Shown in pieces: positions 1-7,967 of a stretch of 7,967 nucleotides of DNA; the first letter of the stretch is position 1, and each line of letters starts with the position of its first letter. The stretch lies in the NCBI GenBank assembly GCA_002424845.1, contig DILD01000017.1, positions 1 to 7,967 on the forward strand, read 5' to 3'. Below the pieces are notes generated by a model. The model searched no databases, was not told where the DNA came from, and saw only the letters and a list, made by a program, of their open reading frames with translations. The translations under genes were made by a program, and so were the position numbers. Source of the stretch: Thiobacillus denitrificans. GTDB taxonomy: Bacteria > Pseudomonadota > Gammaproteobacteria > Burkholderiales > Thiobacillaceae.

Positions 1-344
1 GCACCAAGCGTGAAGAAGTCCAGCGTGGCCAGGTTCTGGCCAAGCCCGGCTCCATCAAGCCGCACACCAAGTTCAGCGCCGAGATTTACGTGCTGTCGAA
101 AGACGAAGGGGGCCGTCATACCCCCTTCTTCAATGGTTACCGTCCGCAGTTCTACTTCCGTACCACCGACGTCACTGGCAGCATTGAGTTGCCGGCAGGG
201 ACCGAGATGGTGATGCCTGGCGACAACGTCAGCATCAAGGTGTCGCTGATTCAGCCGATCGCCATGGACGAAGGCCTGCGTTTCGCCATCCGCGAAGGCG
301 GCCGCACCGTCGGTGCAGGCGTCGTGGCGAAAATCGAGGAATAA
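1..344 (+). CDS. tuf: Elongation factor Tu (EF-Tu), C-terminal part; 5' end outside window
   Basis: EF-Tu is the cytoplasmic GTPase that delivers aminoacyl-tRNA to the ribosomal A site. Only the last 113 codons are visible, read from base 3 to the TAA at 342-344. They cover the end of beta-barrel domain II and all of domain III. Recognisable blocks are REEVQRGQVLAKPG, DEGGRHTPFFNGYRPQFYFR (tRNA- and kirromycin-contacting surface), TTDVTGSIELP, MVMPGDN and the terminal AIREGGRTVGAGVVAKI. The similarity to proteobacterial EF-Tu is close enough that the call is essentially certain. The GTPase domain lies upstream of the window. Position next to tRNA-Trp, secE and nusG corresponds to the tufB copy of E. 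coli; many proteobacteria carry a second, near-identical copy near the str operon (known, not visible here). Confidence 0.98.
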   Translation, partial: TKREEVQRGQVLAKPGSIKPHTKFSAEIYVLSKDEGGRHTPFFNGYRPQFYFRTTDVTGSIELPAGTEMVMPGDNVSIKVSLIQPIAMDEGLRFAIREGGRTVGAGVVAKIEE

Positions 345-361
345 ATCAGGCGTTTCATGAT

Positions 362-406
362 AAGGCCGGGGTTGGTGCGGCGGAATGCCTGCCGATCGCC
401 GGCCTT
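362..406 (+). other. Long inverted repeat between tuf and tRNA-Trp
   Basis: AAGGCCGG (362-369) is perfectly complementary to CCGGCCTT (399-406), giving an 8-bp stem. A second small stem, CGGC 378-381 with GCCG 391-394, can form in the loop. The bases that follow are T then AAAAATA, not a U-run, so this is a poor intrinsic terminator. It lies only 9 bases before the mature 5' end of tRNA-Trp. I infer that it protects the tuf 3' end or marks a processing site separating tuf mRNA from the tRNA, possibly with partial termination. The pairing is visible; the role is not. Confidence 0.5.
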
Positions 407-415
407 TAAAAATAC

Positions 416-491
416 AGGCCAATAGCTCAATTGGTAGAGCGTCGGTCTCCAAAACCGAAGGTTGGGGGTTCGAGACCCTCTTGGCCTGCCA
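416..491 (+). tRNA. trnW: tRNA-Trp, anticodon CCA
   Basis: A complete cloverleaf can be folded by hand. The acceptor stem is AGGCCAA (416-422) with TTGGCCT (481-487). The D stem is GCTC (425-428) with GAGC (437-440). The anticodon stem is TCGGT (442-446) with ACCGA (454-458), around the loop CTCCAAA with CCA at 449-451. The T stem is GGGGG (464-468) with CCCTC (476-480) and one G-U pair, around TTCGAGA. The discriminator base is G488, as expected for bacterial tRNA-Trp, and the 3' CCA (489-491) is encoded. CCA reads UGG, tryptophan. It sits between tuf and secE in the same direction, so it is probably cut from a shared transcript. Confidence 0.97.
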
Positions 492-520
492 CAGGATAAG
501 CCGCGAGGCACACAGCATTC

Positions 521-868
521 ATGGCTGACAAACTCAAGCTGCTGGTAGCAGTGTTGCTGGTCATCGCAGGGGTGGCCGGCTTTTATTATTTTGCTGACGC
601 GCCGACCGTGGTGCGCGCGCTGTCGGTGATCGTGGGTGTTGTGCTGGCCGGTGTCGTTGCCGGTATGTCGGATCCGGGCAGGCGGTTTTTTCGCTTTGCG
701 CTTGAATCGCGTGATGAGGCCAGGAAGGTTGTCTGGCCGACACGCAAGGAGACCATCCAGATGACGGGCGTGGTCATGCTGTTCGTGATCGTGATGGCGC
801 TTTTTCTGTGGGCGGTAGACGGAATTTTGATGTGGCTGGTCAAGTTGGCCATGGGACGGGGGAGTTGA
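521..868 (+). CDS. secE: Preprotein translocase subunit SecE
   Basis: SecE is the small inner-membrane subunit that clamps SecY in the SecYEG export channel. The 115-residue protein shows three hydrophobic segments, at roughly residues 6-24, 31-49 and 82-107. This is the E. coli type (127 residues, three helices) rather than the single-helix form of many other bacteria. Between segments two and three lies the conserved amphipathic region with ESRDEARKVVWPTRKET at about 62-78, the family signature. The ATG at 521 has only a weak GAGG (505-508) 12 bases upstream, so initiation may be modest. It begins 29 bases after tRNA-Trp and ends 2 bases before nusG, so secE-nusG is one transcription unit. 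Confidence 0.96.
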   Translation: MADKLKLLVAVLLVIAGVAGFYYFADAPTVVRALSVIVGVVLAGVVAGMSDPGRRFFRFALESRDEARKVVWPTRKETIQMTGVVMLFVIVMALFLWAVDGILMWLVKLAMGRGS

Positions 869-870
869 GT

Positions 871-1398
871 ATGCGGTGGTATGTGGTTCATGCCTACTCC
901 GGCTTCGAGAAAAGCGTTGCGCGCAATCTGATTGAGCGTATTGAGCGTGCTGGCATGAAGGACCGCTTTGGCGAGATTCTGGTGCCGGTGGAAGAAGTGG
1001 TGGAGATGAAAGGTGGTCAAAAAAAGACTGCCGAGCGCAAGTTCTTCCCTGGTTACGTCCTGGTCCAGATGGAGATGGATGACGACACCTGGCATTTGGT
1101 GAAGAGCACACCCAAGGTCACCGGGTTTGTTGGTGGTACGGCAACCAAGCCGGCCCCGATTACCGAAAAGGAAGTCCAGTCCATTCTTGACCAGATGCGC
1201 GAGGGTGTTGAAAAGCCCAAGCCCAAAGTGCTGTTCGAGGTGGGTGAATCGGTGCGCGTCATTGACGGTCCGTTTACCGACTTCAATGGCAATGTCGAGG
1301 AAGTGAATTACGACAAGAGCAAGCTGCGCGTGTCGGTGATGATTTTTGGTCGGGCTACCCCCGTTGAACTGGGGTTCGGTCAGGTCGAAAAAAGCTAG
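871..1398 (+). CDS. nusG: Transcription termination/antitermination protein NusG
   Basis: NusG binds the RNA polymerase clamp and suppresses pausing. Its C-terminal domain contacts either Rho or ribosomal protein S10. The product is 175 residues. The N-terminal NGN domain spans about 1-110, with WYVVHAYSGFEK at 3-14 and ERKFFPGYVLVQM at 55-67. After a linker of KPKPK type, the KOW domain covers about 122-175, with FEVGESVRVIDGPFTDFNG at 122-140 and GRATPVELGFGQVEK at the end. An in-frame ATG at 808 lies inside secE and would add 21 unrelated residues. The ATG at 871 is chosen because it gives the family N-terminus and has GGGGGAG (858-864) 6 bases upstream. That Shine-Dalgarno lies within the last codons of secE, which suggests translational coupling. 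Confidence 0.97.
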   Translation: MRWYVVHAYSGFEKSVARNLIERIERAGMKDRFGEILVPVEEVVEMKGGQKKTAERKFFPGYVLVQMEMDDDTWHLVKSTPKVTGFVGGTATKPAPITEKEVQSILDQMREGVEKPKPKVLFEVGESVRVIDGPFTDFNGNVEEVNYDKSKLRVSVMIFGRATPVELGFGQVEKS

Positions 1399-1527
1399 TC
1401 CGAATTGAAATTTGGGCTGGCTGAGGCGCTCCGATATTTATCGGTAGCGGAAATACCCGGAATTTCCCGGAGAGGAGCGCGAGTAGGGCAACCCAAAGCG
1501 CGCTGGTACTCACTTTAAGGAGCCATC
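1399..1527 (+). promoter_or_regulatory. rplK leader with candidate L1-binding structure
   Basis: This 129-base gap between nusG and rplK contains several possible stems. GCGCTCC (1426-1432) can pair with GGAGCGC (1474-1480). Nested or alternative to it are CCGATA/TATCGG (1431-1436 with 1439-1444) and CCGG/CCGG (1457-1460 with 1467-1470). Closest to the gene, GAGTA (1481-1485) pairs with TACTC (1507-1511), capped by GGG-CAA-CCC (1486-1494) and leaving an asymmetric unpaired stretch at 1495-1506. This ends just before the Shine-Dalgarno AAGGAG (1517-1522). In E. coli, L1 represses the rplK-rplA mRNA by binding a similar site before rplK (established). Assigning these stems to L1 is inference. 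No convincing sigma-70 promoter was seen: a TTGAAA at 1405-1410 lacks a matching -10 box. Confidence 0.45.
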
Positions 1528-1959
1528 ATGGCAAAGAAGATTGTCGGCTATATCAAGCTGCAAGTGCCGGCGGGTAAAGCCAACCCGTCGCCCCCCATCG
1601 GTCCTGCGCTCGGTCAGCGCGGCCTGAATATCATGGAATTCTGCAAGGCCTTCAACGCCAAGACGCAGGCCATGGAACCCGGTCTGCCGATTCCGGTTGT
1701 AATTACCGCGTTTGCGGACAAGAGCTTCACCTTCATCATGAAGACGCCGCCCGCAACGGTGCTGATCAAGAAGGCCATCAAGCTCGACAAGGGCAGCGCC
1801 AAGCCGCACCTCGACAAGGTGGGCACGATTACGCGCGCGCAGCTGGAAGAAATTGCCAAAACCAAAGAGCCTGACCTGACTGCTGCTGATATGGACGCCG
1901 CAGTGCGAACCATTGCTGGCACCGCCCGTTCCATGGGCATCATCGTGGAGGGAGTCTGA
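1528..1959 (+). CDS. rplK: 50S ribosomal protein L11
   Basis: L11 binds 23S rRNA at the GTPase-associated centre together with the L10-L12 stalk. It is needed for factor-dependent GTP hydrolysis, and in many bacteria for RelA activation. The 143-residue length matches E. coli. The N-terminal domain (about 1-72) contains the proline-rich NPSPPIGPALGQRG at 19-32, the thiostrepton-facing segment, followed by NIMEFCKAFNAKT and LPIPVVIT. The C-terminal rRNA-binding domain (about 73-143) contains KTPPATVLIKKA and the terminal GTARSMGI. Lysines at 3 and 4 and elsewhere are the kind methylated by PrmA in E. coli. The ATG at 1528 has AAGGAG 5 bases upstream. It ends 1 base before rplA, so the two are co-translated. 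Confidence 0.98.
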   Translation: MAKKIVGYIKLQVPAGKANPSPPIGPALGQRGLNIMEFCKAFNAKTQAMEPGLPIPVVITAFADKSFTFIMKTPPATVLIKKAIKLDKGSAKPHLDKVGTITRAQLEEIAKTKEPDLTAADMDAAVRTIAGTARSMGIIVEGV

Positions 1960-1960
1960 C

Positions 1961-2656
1961 ATGGCTAATGTATCCAAGCGCCTGCGCGCATTTAAAGAAA
2001 AAATCGACCGTAACCGTAACTACCCGGTTGCAGATGCGCTGCAACTGGTCAAGGAGTCGGCCACGGCCAAGTTTGATGAGTCGATCGACATCGCGGTGAA
2101 TCTTGGTGTGGATGCGCGTAAATCCGACCAGATGGTGCGGGGTGCCGTGGTGCTGCCGAAGGGAATCGGCAAAACCGTTCGCGTGGCCGTGTTTGCCCAG
2201 GGCGACAACGTGCAGAAGGCAAAAGACGCCGGTGCTGACGTGGTGGGCTTTGATGATCTGGCGGCCGAAATCAAGGCCGGCAAGATGGATTTCGACGTGG
2301 TGATTGCTACTCCCGATGCCATGCGCGTCGTGGGCCAGCTGGGCCAGATTCTGGGTCCGCGCGGCCTGATGCCGAACCCGAAGGTGGGTACGGTGTCGGC
2401 TGACGTGGTGGGGGCTGTTAAAAATGCCAAGGCTGGACAGGTGCAGTACCGCACCGACAAGGGTGGCATCGTGCATTGCACCATCGGCCGGGCTTCGTTC
2501 AGCGTGGAAGACCTGAAGGAAAACCTGGCAGCGTTGCTGGATGCATTGCAGCGCGCCAAGCCGGCCAGCTCCAAGGGTGTTTATTTCAAGCGCCTGTCGG
2601 TATCCAGCACCATGGGCGTGGGCGTGCGCGTCGACCAGGCCAGCGTCAGCGCATAA
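1961..2656 (+). CDS. rplA: 50S ribosomal protein L1
   Basis: L1 forms the mobile stalk of the large subunit near the E site, where it helps move deacylated tRNA out. In E. coli it also represses its own rplK-rplA mRNA. The product is 231 residues, close to E. coli L1 (234). Domain I is built from the two ends of the chain and domain II from the middle. Diagnostic blocks are GQILGPRGLMPNPKVGTV at 128-145, then YRTDKGGIVHCTIG and GVYFKRLSVSSTMGVGVRVD near the C-terminus. An upstream in-frame ATG at 1913 is inside rplK and would add 16 foreign residues. The start at 1961 gives MANVSKR and has GGAGGGAG at 1947-1954. The rplK stop (1957-1959) is 1 base away, consistent with translational coupling. 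Confidence 0.98.
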   Translation: MANVSKRLRAFKEKIDRNRNYPVADALQLVKESATAKFDESIDIAVNLGVDARKSDQMVRGAVVLPKGIGKTVRVAVFAQGDNVQKAKDAGADVVGFDDLAAEIKAGKMDFDVVIATPDAMRVVGQLGQILGPRGLMPNPKVGTVSADVVGAVKNAKAGQVQYRTDKGGIVHCTIGRASFSVEDLKENLAALLDALQRAKPASSKGVYFKRLSVSSTMGVGVRVDQASVSA

Positions 2657-2667
2657 TTTTTGATTGT

Positions 2668-2690
2668 GGGCATCCTTGAAAAGGGTGCCT
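2668..2690 (+). other. Hairpin just after rplA
   Basis: GGGCATCC (2668-2675) pairs with GGGTGCCT (2683-2690) through 8 pairs, two of them G-U, around a TTGAAAA loop. It starts 11 bases after the rplA stop. The sequence following it (GAATGAACTTT) has no continuous U-run, so it does not look like an efficient terminator. It may stabilise the rplKA 3' end or slow transcription before the L10 leader. The role is inferred only. Confidence 0.45.
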
Positions 2691-2700
2691 GAATGAACTT

Positions 2701-2930
2701 TGGGCCGTCGCCTGAGTATCGGCTGACGGGTTGTCAAAGACCGTAGGCATCCGCAAGGATTTAATCGCCGGCGGATAGCAGGTGGGTGACGGAATACTGT
2801 CCTCTGTTTGCTGACGCTGGACCCTACGCAGATGGCGCTCCCCAGCAGGATTTTCCTGTCAAGGTCGCCAGCCGGAGCACCCCGTGGGCACAAGCGGGCA
2901 AGGCTCCGTAACTGAGAAGGAGGTAAGACC
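2701..2930 (+). ncRNA. L10 (rplJ) leader: autoregulatory mRNA element
   Basis: The stretch before rplJ is highly structured and resembles the known L10 leader family, in which the L10-(L12) complex binds the mRNA and represses rplJ-rplL translation. Visible pairings, in order: CCGTC-GCC/GGC-GACGG (2705-2712 with 2721-2729, one bulge); a long-range stem CGTAGG (2742-2747) with CCTACG (2823-2828) enclosing two small hairpins, ATCC-GCAA-GGAT (2749-2760, a GNRA loop) and GACGG-AATA-CTGTC (2788-2801); TGGCG (2833-2837) with CGCCA (2866-2870) enclosing CAGGA-TTT-TCCTG (2846-2858); and CGGAGC (2873-2878) with GCTCCG (2903-2908). The last stem ends 8 bases before the Shine-Dalgarno, so its state could control access. 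Family assignment rests on position, layout and the CCAGCCGGAGC block. I could not place the kink-turn with certainty. Confidence 0.82.
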
Positions 2931-2933
2931 TTG
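2917..2933 (+). promoter_or_regulatory. rplJ ribosome binding site and TTG start
   Basis: AAGGAGGT (2917-2924) is a near-perfect match to the anti-Shine-Dalgarno sequence and ends 6 bases before TTG at 2931. No in-frame ATG gives a family-like N-terminus; the first downstream methionine codon is at residue 38, inside the conserved domain. The TTG is therefore taken as the initiation codon. A very strong Shine-Dalgarno with a weak start codon suits a gene whose initiation is under translational repression (inference). Confidence 0.85.
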
Positions 2934-3452
2934 AGTCTGAATCTTGAAGAAAAGAAAGCCGTCGTTGCTGAGGTTTCCGCTGAAGTTGCGGGTGCCCAGA
3001 CGGTTGTTGTTGCCGAGTATCGCGGTATTACAGTGGAAAACATGACTCAGTTGCGGGCGAAAGCACGCAAGGAGGGTGTTTATCTGCGCGTGTTGAAAAA
3101 TACGCTGGTGCGTCGCGCGGTTGTGGATACGCCGTTTGCAGGCATTGCCGATCAGCTGGTCGGCCCGCTTGCTTATGGTATTTCCAAAGACCCGGTGGCT
3201 GCCGCCAAAGTAATGCACGAGTTCGCCAAGACCAACGACAAGTTTGTCATCAAGGCGGGTGCCATGCCCAATTTCATCATGTCCGCCAAGGACGTGGGGA
3301 ATCTGGCCAGCATGCCCAGCCGCGAAGAGCTCTTGTCCAAACTCTTGGGCACCATGCAGGCCCCGATCGCGCAATTCGTTCGTACGCTCAACGAAGTGCC
3401 GACCAAGTTCGTTCGCGGACTGGCTGCTGTGCGCGACAAGCAGGCTGCTTGA
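2931..3452 (+). CDS. rplJ: 50S ribosomal protein L10
   Basis: L10 anchors the L7/L12 dimers to the GTPase-associated region of 23S rRNA, forming the stalk base, and represses its own operon by binding the leader. The product is 173 residues, within the usual range. The N-terminal rRNA-binding domain includes EEKKAVVAEVS at 6-16, VVVAEYRGITVENMTQLR at 25-42 and YLRVLKNTLVRRA at 51-63. The C-terminal tail, about 128-173 (MPSREELLSKLLGTMQAPI...), is the long helix that carries L12 dimers. How many dimers it holds (two or three) cannot be judged securely by eye. Translation starts at a TTG codon behind a strong Shine-Dalgarno. rplL follows after 69 bases and is expected to be co-transcribed. Confidence 0.97.
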   Translation: MSLNLEEKKAVVAEVSAEVAGAQTVVVAEYRGITVENMTQLRAKARKEGVYLRVLKNTLVRRAVVDTPFAGIADQLVGPLAYGISKDPVAAAKVMHEFAKTNDKFVIKAGAMPNFIMSAKDVGNLASMPSREELLSKLLGTMQAPIAQFVRTLNEVPTKFVRGLAAVRDKQAA

Positions 3453-3521
3453 GCAGCTTGCTGACATCCGAATCGACGATATTGTTTTTAAATCTGAAGC
3501 ACATTGACAGGAGTAATATAA
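3453..3521 (+). promoter_or_regulatory. rplJ-rplL spacer with rplL ribosome binding site
   Basis: The 69-base spacer is relatively AT-rich, with a TTTTTAAA run near 3485-3492. It ends with CAGGAG (3508-3513) placed 8 bases before the rplL ATG. An unstructured, A/T-rich initiation region fits the need for about four L12 copies per L10 (known stoichiometry; link inferred). TTGACA at 3504-3509 overlaps this site but has no partner -10 box at normal spacing, so I do not call a promoter. Confidence 0.6.
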
Positions 3522-3902
3522 ATGGCTGTTTCTAAAGCTGAAATTCTCGACGCGATCGCAGGCATGACGGTGCTGGATCTGTCCGAACTGATCAAAGAGA
3601 TGGAAGAAAAGTTTGGCGTGTCCGCCGCTGCCGCTGCGGTTGCCGTGGCTGCCCCCGCTGCAGGTGGTGGTGCCGCTGCTGCTGAAGAGCAAACTGAGTT
3701 CACCGTGATGCTGAATTCCGCTGGCGAAAAGAAAGTGGAAGTCATCAAGGTGGTGCGTGCTGCAACCGGTCTGGGCCTGAAAGAAGCCAAGGACCTGGTC
3801 GACGGCGCTCCCAAGGCTGTGAAGGAAGGCGTGAGCAAGGCCGATGCCGACGCGCTGAAAAAGCAGTTGGAAGAAGCTGGCGCTGCCGTCGAAGTCAAGT
3901 AA
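3522..3902 (+). CDS. rplL: 50S ribosomal protein L7/L12
   Basis: L7/L12 is the multicopy acidic stalk protein that recruits translational GTPases (EF-Tu, EF-G, IF2) to the ribosome. The 126-residue product shows all three parts. The N-terminal dimerisation domain is about 1-33, ending in EEKFGVS. A flexible Ala/Gly/Pro hinge covers about 34-55, with AAAAAVAVAAPAAGGGAAAA. The globular factor-binding domain is about 58-126, with the signature KVVRAATGLGLKEAKDLVD at 76-94 and the terminal LKKQLEEAGAAVEVK. It is about six residues longer than E. coli L7/L12, with the difference in the hinge. The ATG start has a good Shine-Dalgarno. The gene is followed by a structured 230-base gap before rpoB. 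Confidence 0.98.
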   Translation: MAVSKAEILDAIAGMTVLDLSELIKEMEEKFGVSAAAAAVAVAAPAAGGGAAAAEEQTEFTVMLNSAGEKKVEVIKVVRAATGLGLKEAKDLVDGAPKAVKEGVSKADADALKKQLEEAGAAVEVK

Positions 3903-4020
3903 GTCAAAGGAATTCAGGGTGGTGCGCGCAAGTGCATCACCCGGTTCTGGTGACGCATTGATTTCTCCGCAGTGTCTTTGCGGTGTGTTGCGGGGAAGCC
4001 CGCAGCAGACGCAAGCAGCA
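3903..4020 (+). promoter_or_regulatory. rplL 3' region: three successive hairpins
   Basis: No gene is seen between rplL and rpoB. The first half holds three inverted repeats. GGGTGGTGC (3917-3925) pairs with GCATCACCC (3934-3942), 9 pairs with one G-U, around an 8-base loop. CCGCA (3967-3971) pairs with TGCGG (3979-3983). TGCGGG (3989-3994) pairs with CCCGCA (3999-4004) around GAAG. None is followed by a U-run. In E. coli the rplL-rpoB spacer has an RNase III cleavage site as well as an attenuator. One of these stems could play the processing role, but each is shorter than a typical RNase III substrate, so this is inference. Confidence 0.55.
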
Positions 4021-4023
4021 AAT

Positions 4024-4066
4024 ACCCGGAACCCGGAATCGGCTTCCGGGTCGTTTGCTTTTTGCG
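4024..4066 (+). terminator. Intrinsic terminator/attenuator between rplL and rpoB
   Basis: ACCCGGAA (4031-4038) is perfectly complementary to TTCCGGGT (4044-4051), an 8-bp GC-rich stem with a 5-base loop. It is followed by the T-rich run CGTTTGCTTTTTGCG (4052-4066). The U-tract is interrupted, so termination should be partial, which suits an attenuator in front of an essential gene. ACCCGGA also occurs immediately upstream (4024-4030) as a tandem copy, giving a second, competing 5' arm for the same 3' arm. In E. coli an attenuator at this point lets only a fraction of ribosomal-protein transcripts continue into rpoBC (established there, inferred here). Confidence 0.72.
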
Positions 4067-4121
4067 TGTGCCTCACAAAAGCGTTGGCCGTAATCTGCGT
4101 GCCTGCTCGCCCCTGATCGTC

Positions 4122-4127
4122 AAGGAG
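4122..4127 (+). promoter_or_regulatory. rpoB Shine-Dalgarno
   Basis: AAGGAG at 4122-4127 lies 5 bases before the ATG at 4133. It supports that start, which also gives the expected N-terminus MAYTFTEKKRLRKSF. Confidence 0.85.
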
Positions 4128-4132
4128 ACCCC

Positions 4133-7967
<3,835 letters not shown>

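Noticed and set aside
808..870. Upstream in-frame ATG extending nusG by 21 residues into secE
   Set aside because: The extra residues do not match NusG, while the ATG at 871 gives the canonical N-terminus and has a good Shine-Dalgarno.
1451..1462. A 12-base sequence (AAATACCCGGAA) shared exactly between the rplK leader and the rplL-rpoB spacer (4020-4031)
   Set aside because: About two such 12-base matches are expected by chance in an 8-kb window, and the flanking bases and structures differ. It is not evidence for a shared regulatory element.
3504..3509. TTGACA resembling a -35 promoter box before rplL
   Set aside because: No -10-like hexamer lies 16-18 bases downstream, and the sequence overlaps the rplL ribosome binding site.
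1940..4076. Long minus-strand frames (1940-3043 and 2859-4076) opposite rplA, rplJ and rplL
   Set aside because: They overlap well-supported ribosomal protein genes and structured leaders, have low-complexity His/Gln/Arg-rich translations, and have no convincing start region. They are shadows of the plus-strand genes.

Overview
This window is a core housekeeping locus of a bacterium, most likely a betaproteobacterium. It runs entirely on the + strand: the 3' end of tuf (EF-Tu), tRNA-Trp(CCA), secE, nusG, rplK (L11), rplA (L1), rplJ (L10), rplL (L7/L12) and most of rpoB (RNA polymerase beta). The affiliation rests on three things: moderately high GC, near-identity of EF-Tu, L11, NusG and RpoB to proteobacterial proteins as I remember them, and features typical of betaproteobacteria. 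Those features are the tuf-tRNA-Trp-secE order, a short three-helix SecE, and an L10 leader ending in a CCAGCCGGAGC block. I cannot name a genus from sequence alone.

Layout. Bases 1-344 encode the end of EF-Tu. Bases 345-415 hold a long hairpin with no good U-tract, followed directly by tRNA-Trp (416-491). secE (521-868) and nusG (871-1398) are separated by only 2 bases. A 129-base leader with several possible stems, including a candidate L1-binding structure, precedes rplK (1528-1959). rplA (1961-2656) follows after 1 base. A 274-base stretch (2657-2930) carries a downstream hairpin and then the L10 autoregulatory leader. rplJ (2931-3452) starts with TTG behind a strong Shine-Dalgarno. rplL (3522-3902) follows after 69 bases. 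The rplL-rpoB gap (3903-4132) contains a row of hairpins, the last resembling an intrinsic terminator and probably acting as a partial attenuator. rpoB begins at 4133 and runs off the end after 1278 codons; its frame is open throughout.

How the parts work together. The genes supply translation elongation (EF-Tu, L11, L1, the L10-L12 stalk), protein export (SecE), transcription elongation and its coupling to translation (NusG), and RNA polymerase itself. The non-coding segments are where control is expected: L1 feedback on rplK-rplA, L10(L12) feedback on rplJ-rplL, and attenuation or RNA processing between rplL and rpoB, which would let ribosomal stalk proteins be made in excess of RNA polymerase. 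I found no mobile element, CRISPR array, defence gene or unknown protein. The points worth a second look are the RNA structures between genes, plus a small length difference in an RpoB insertion region. I do not see a previously undescribed system here.
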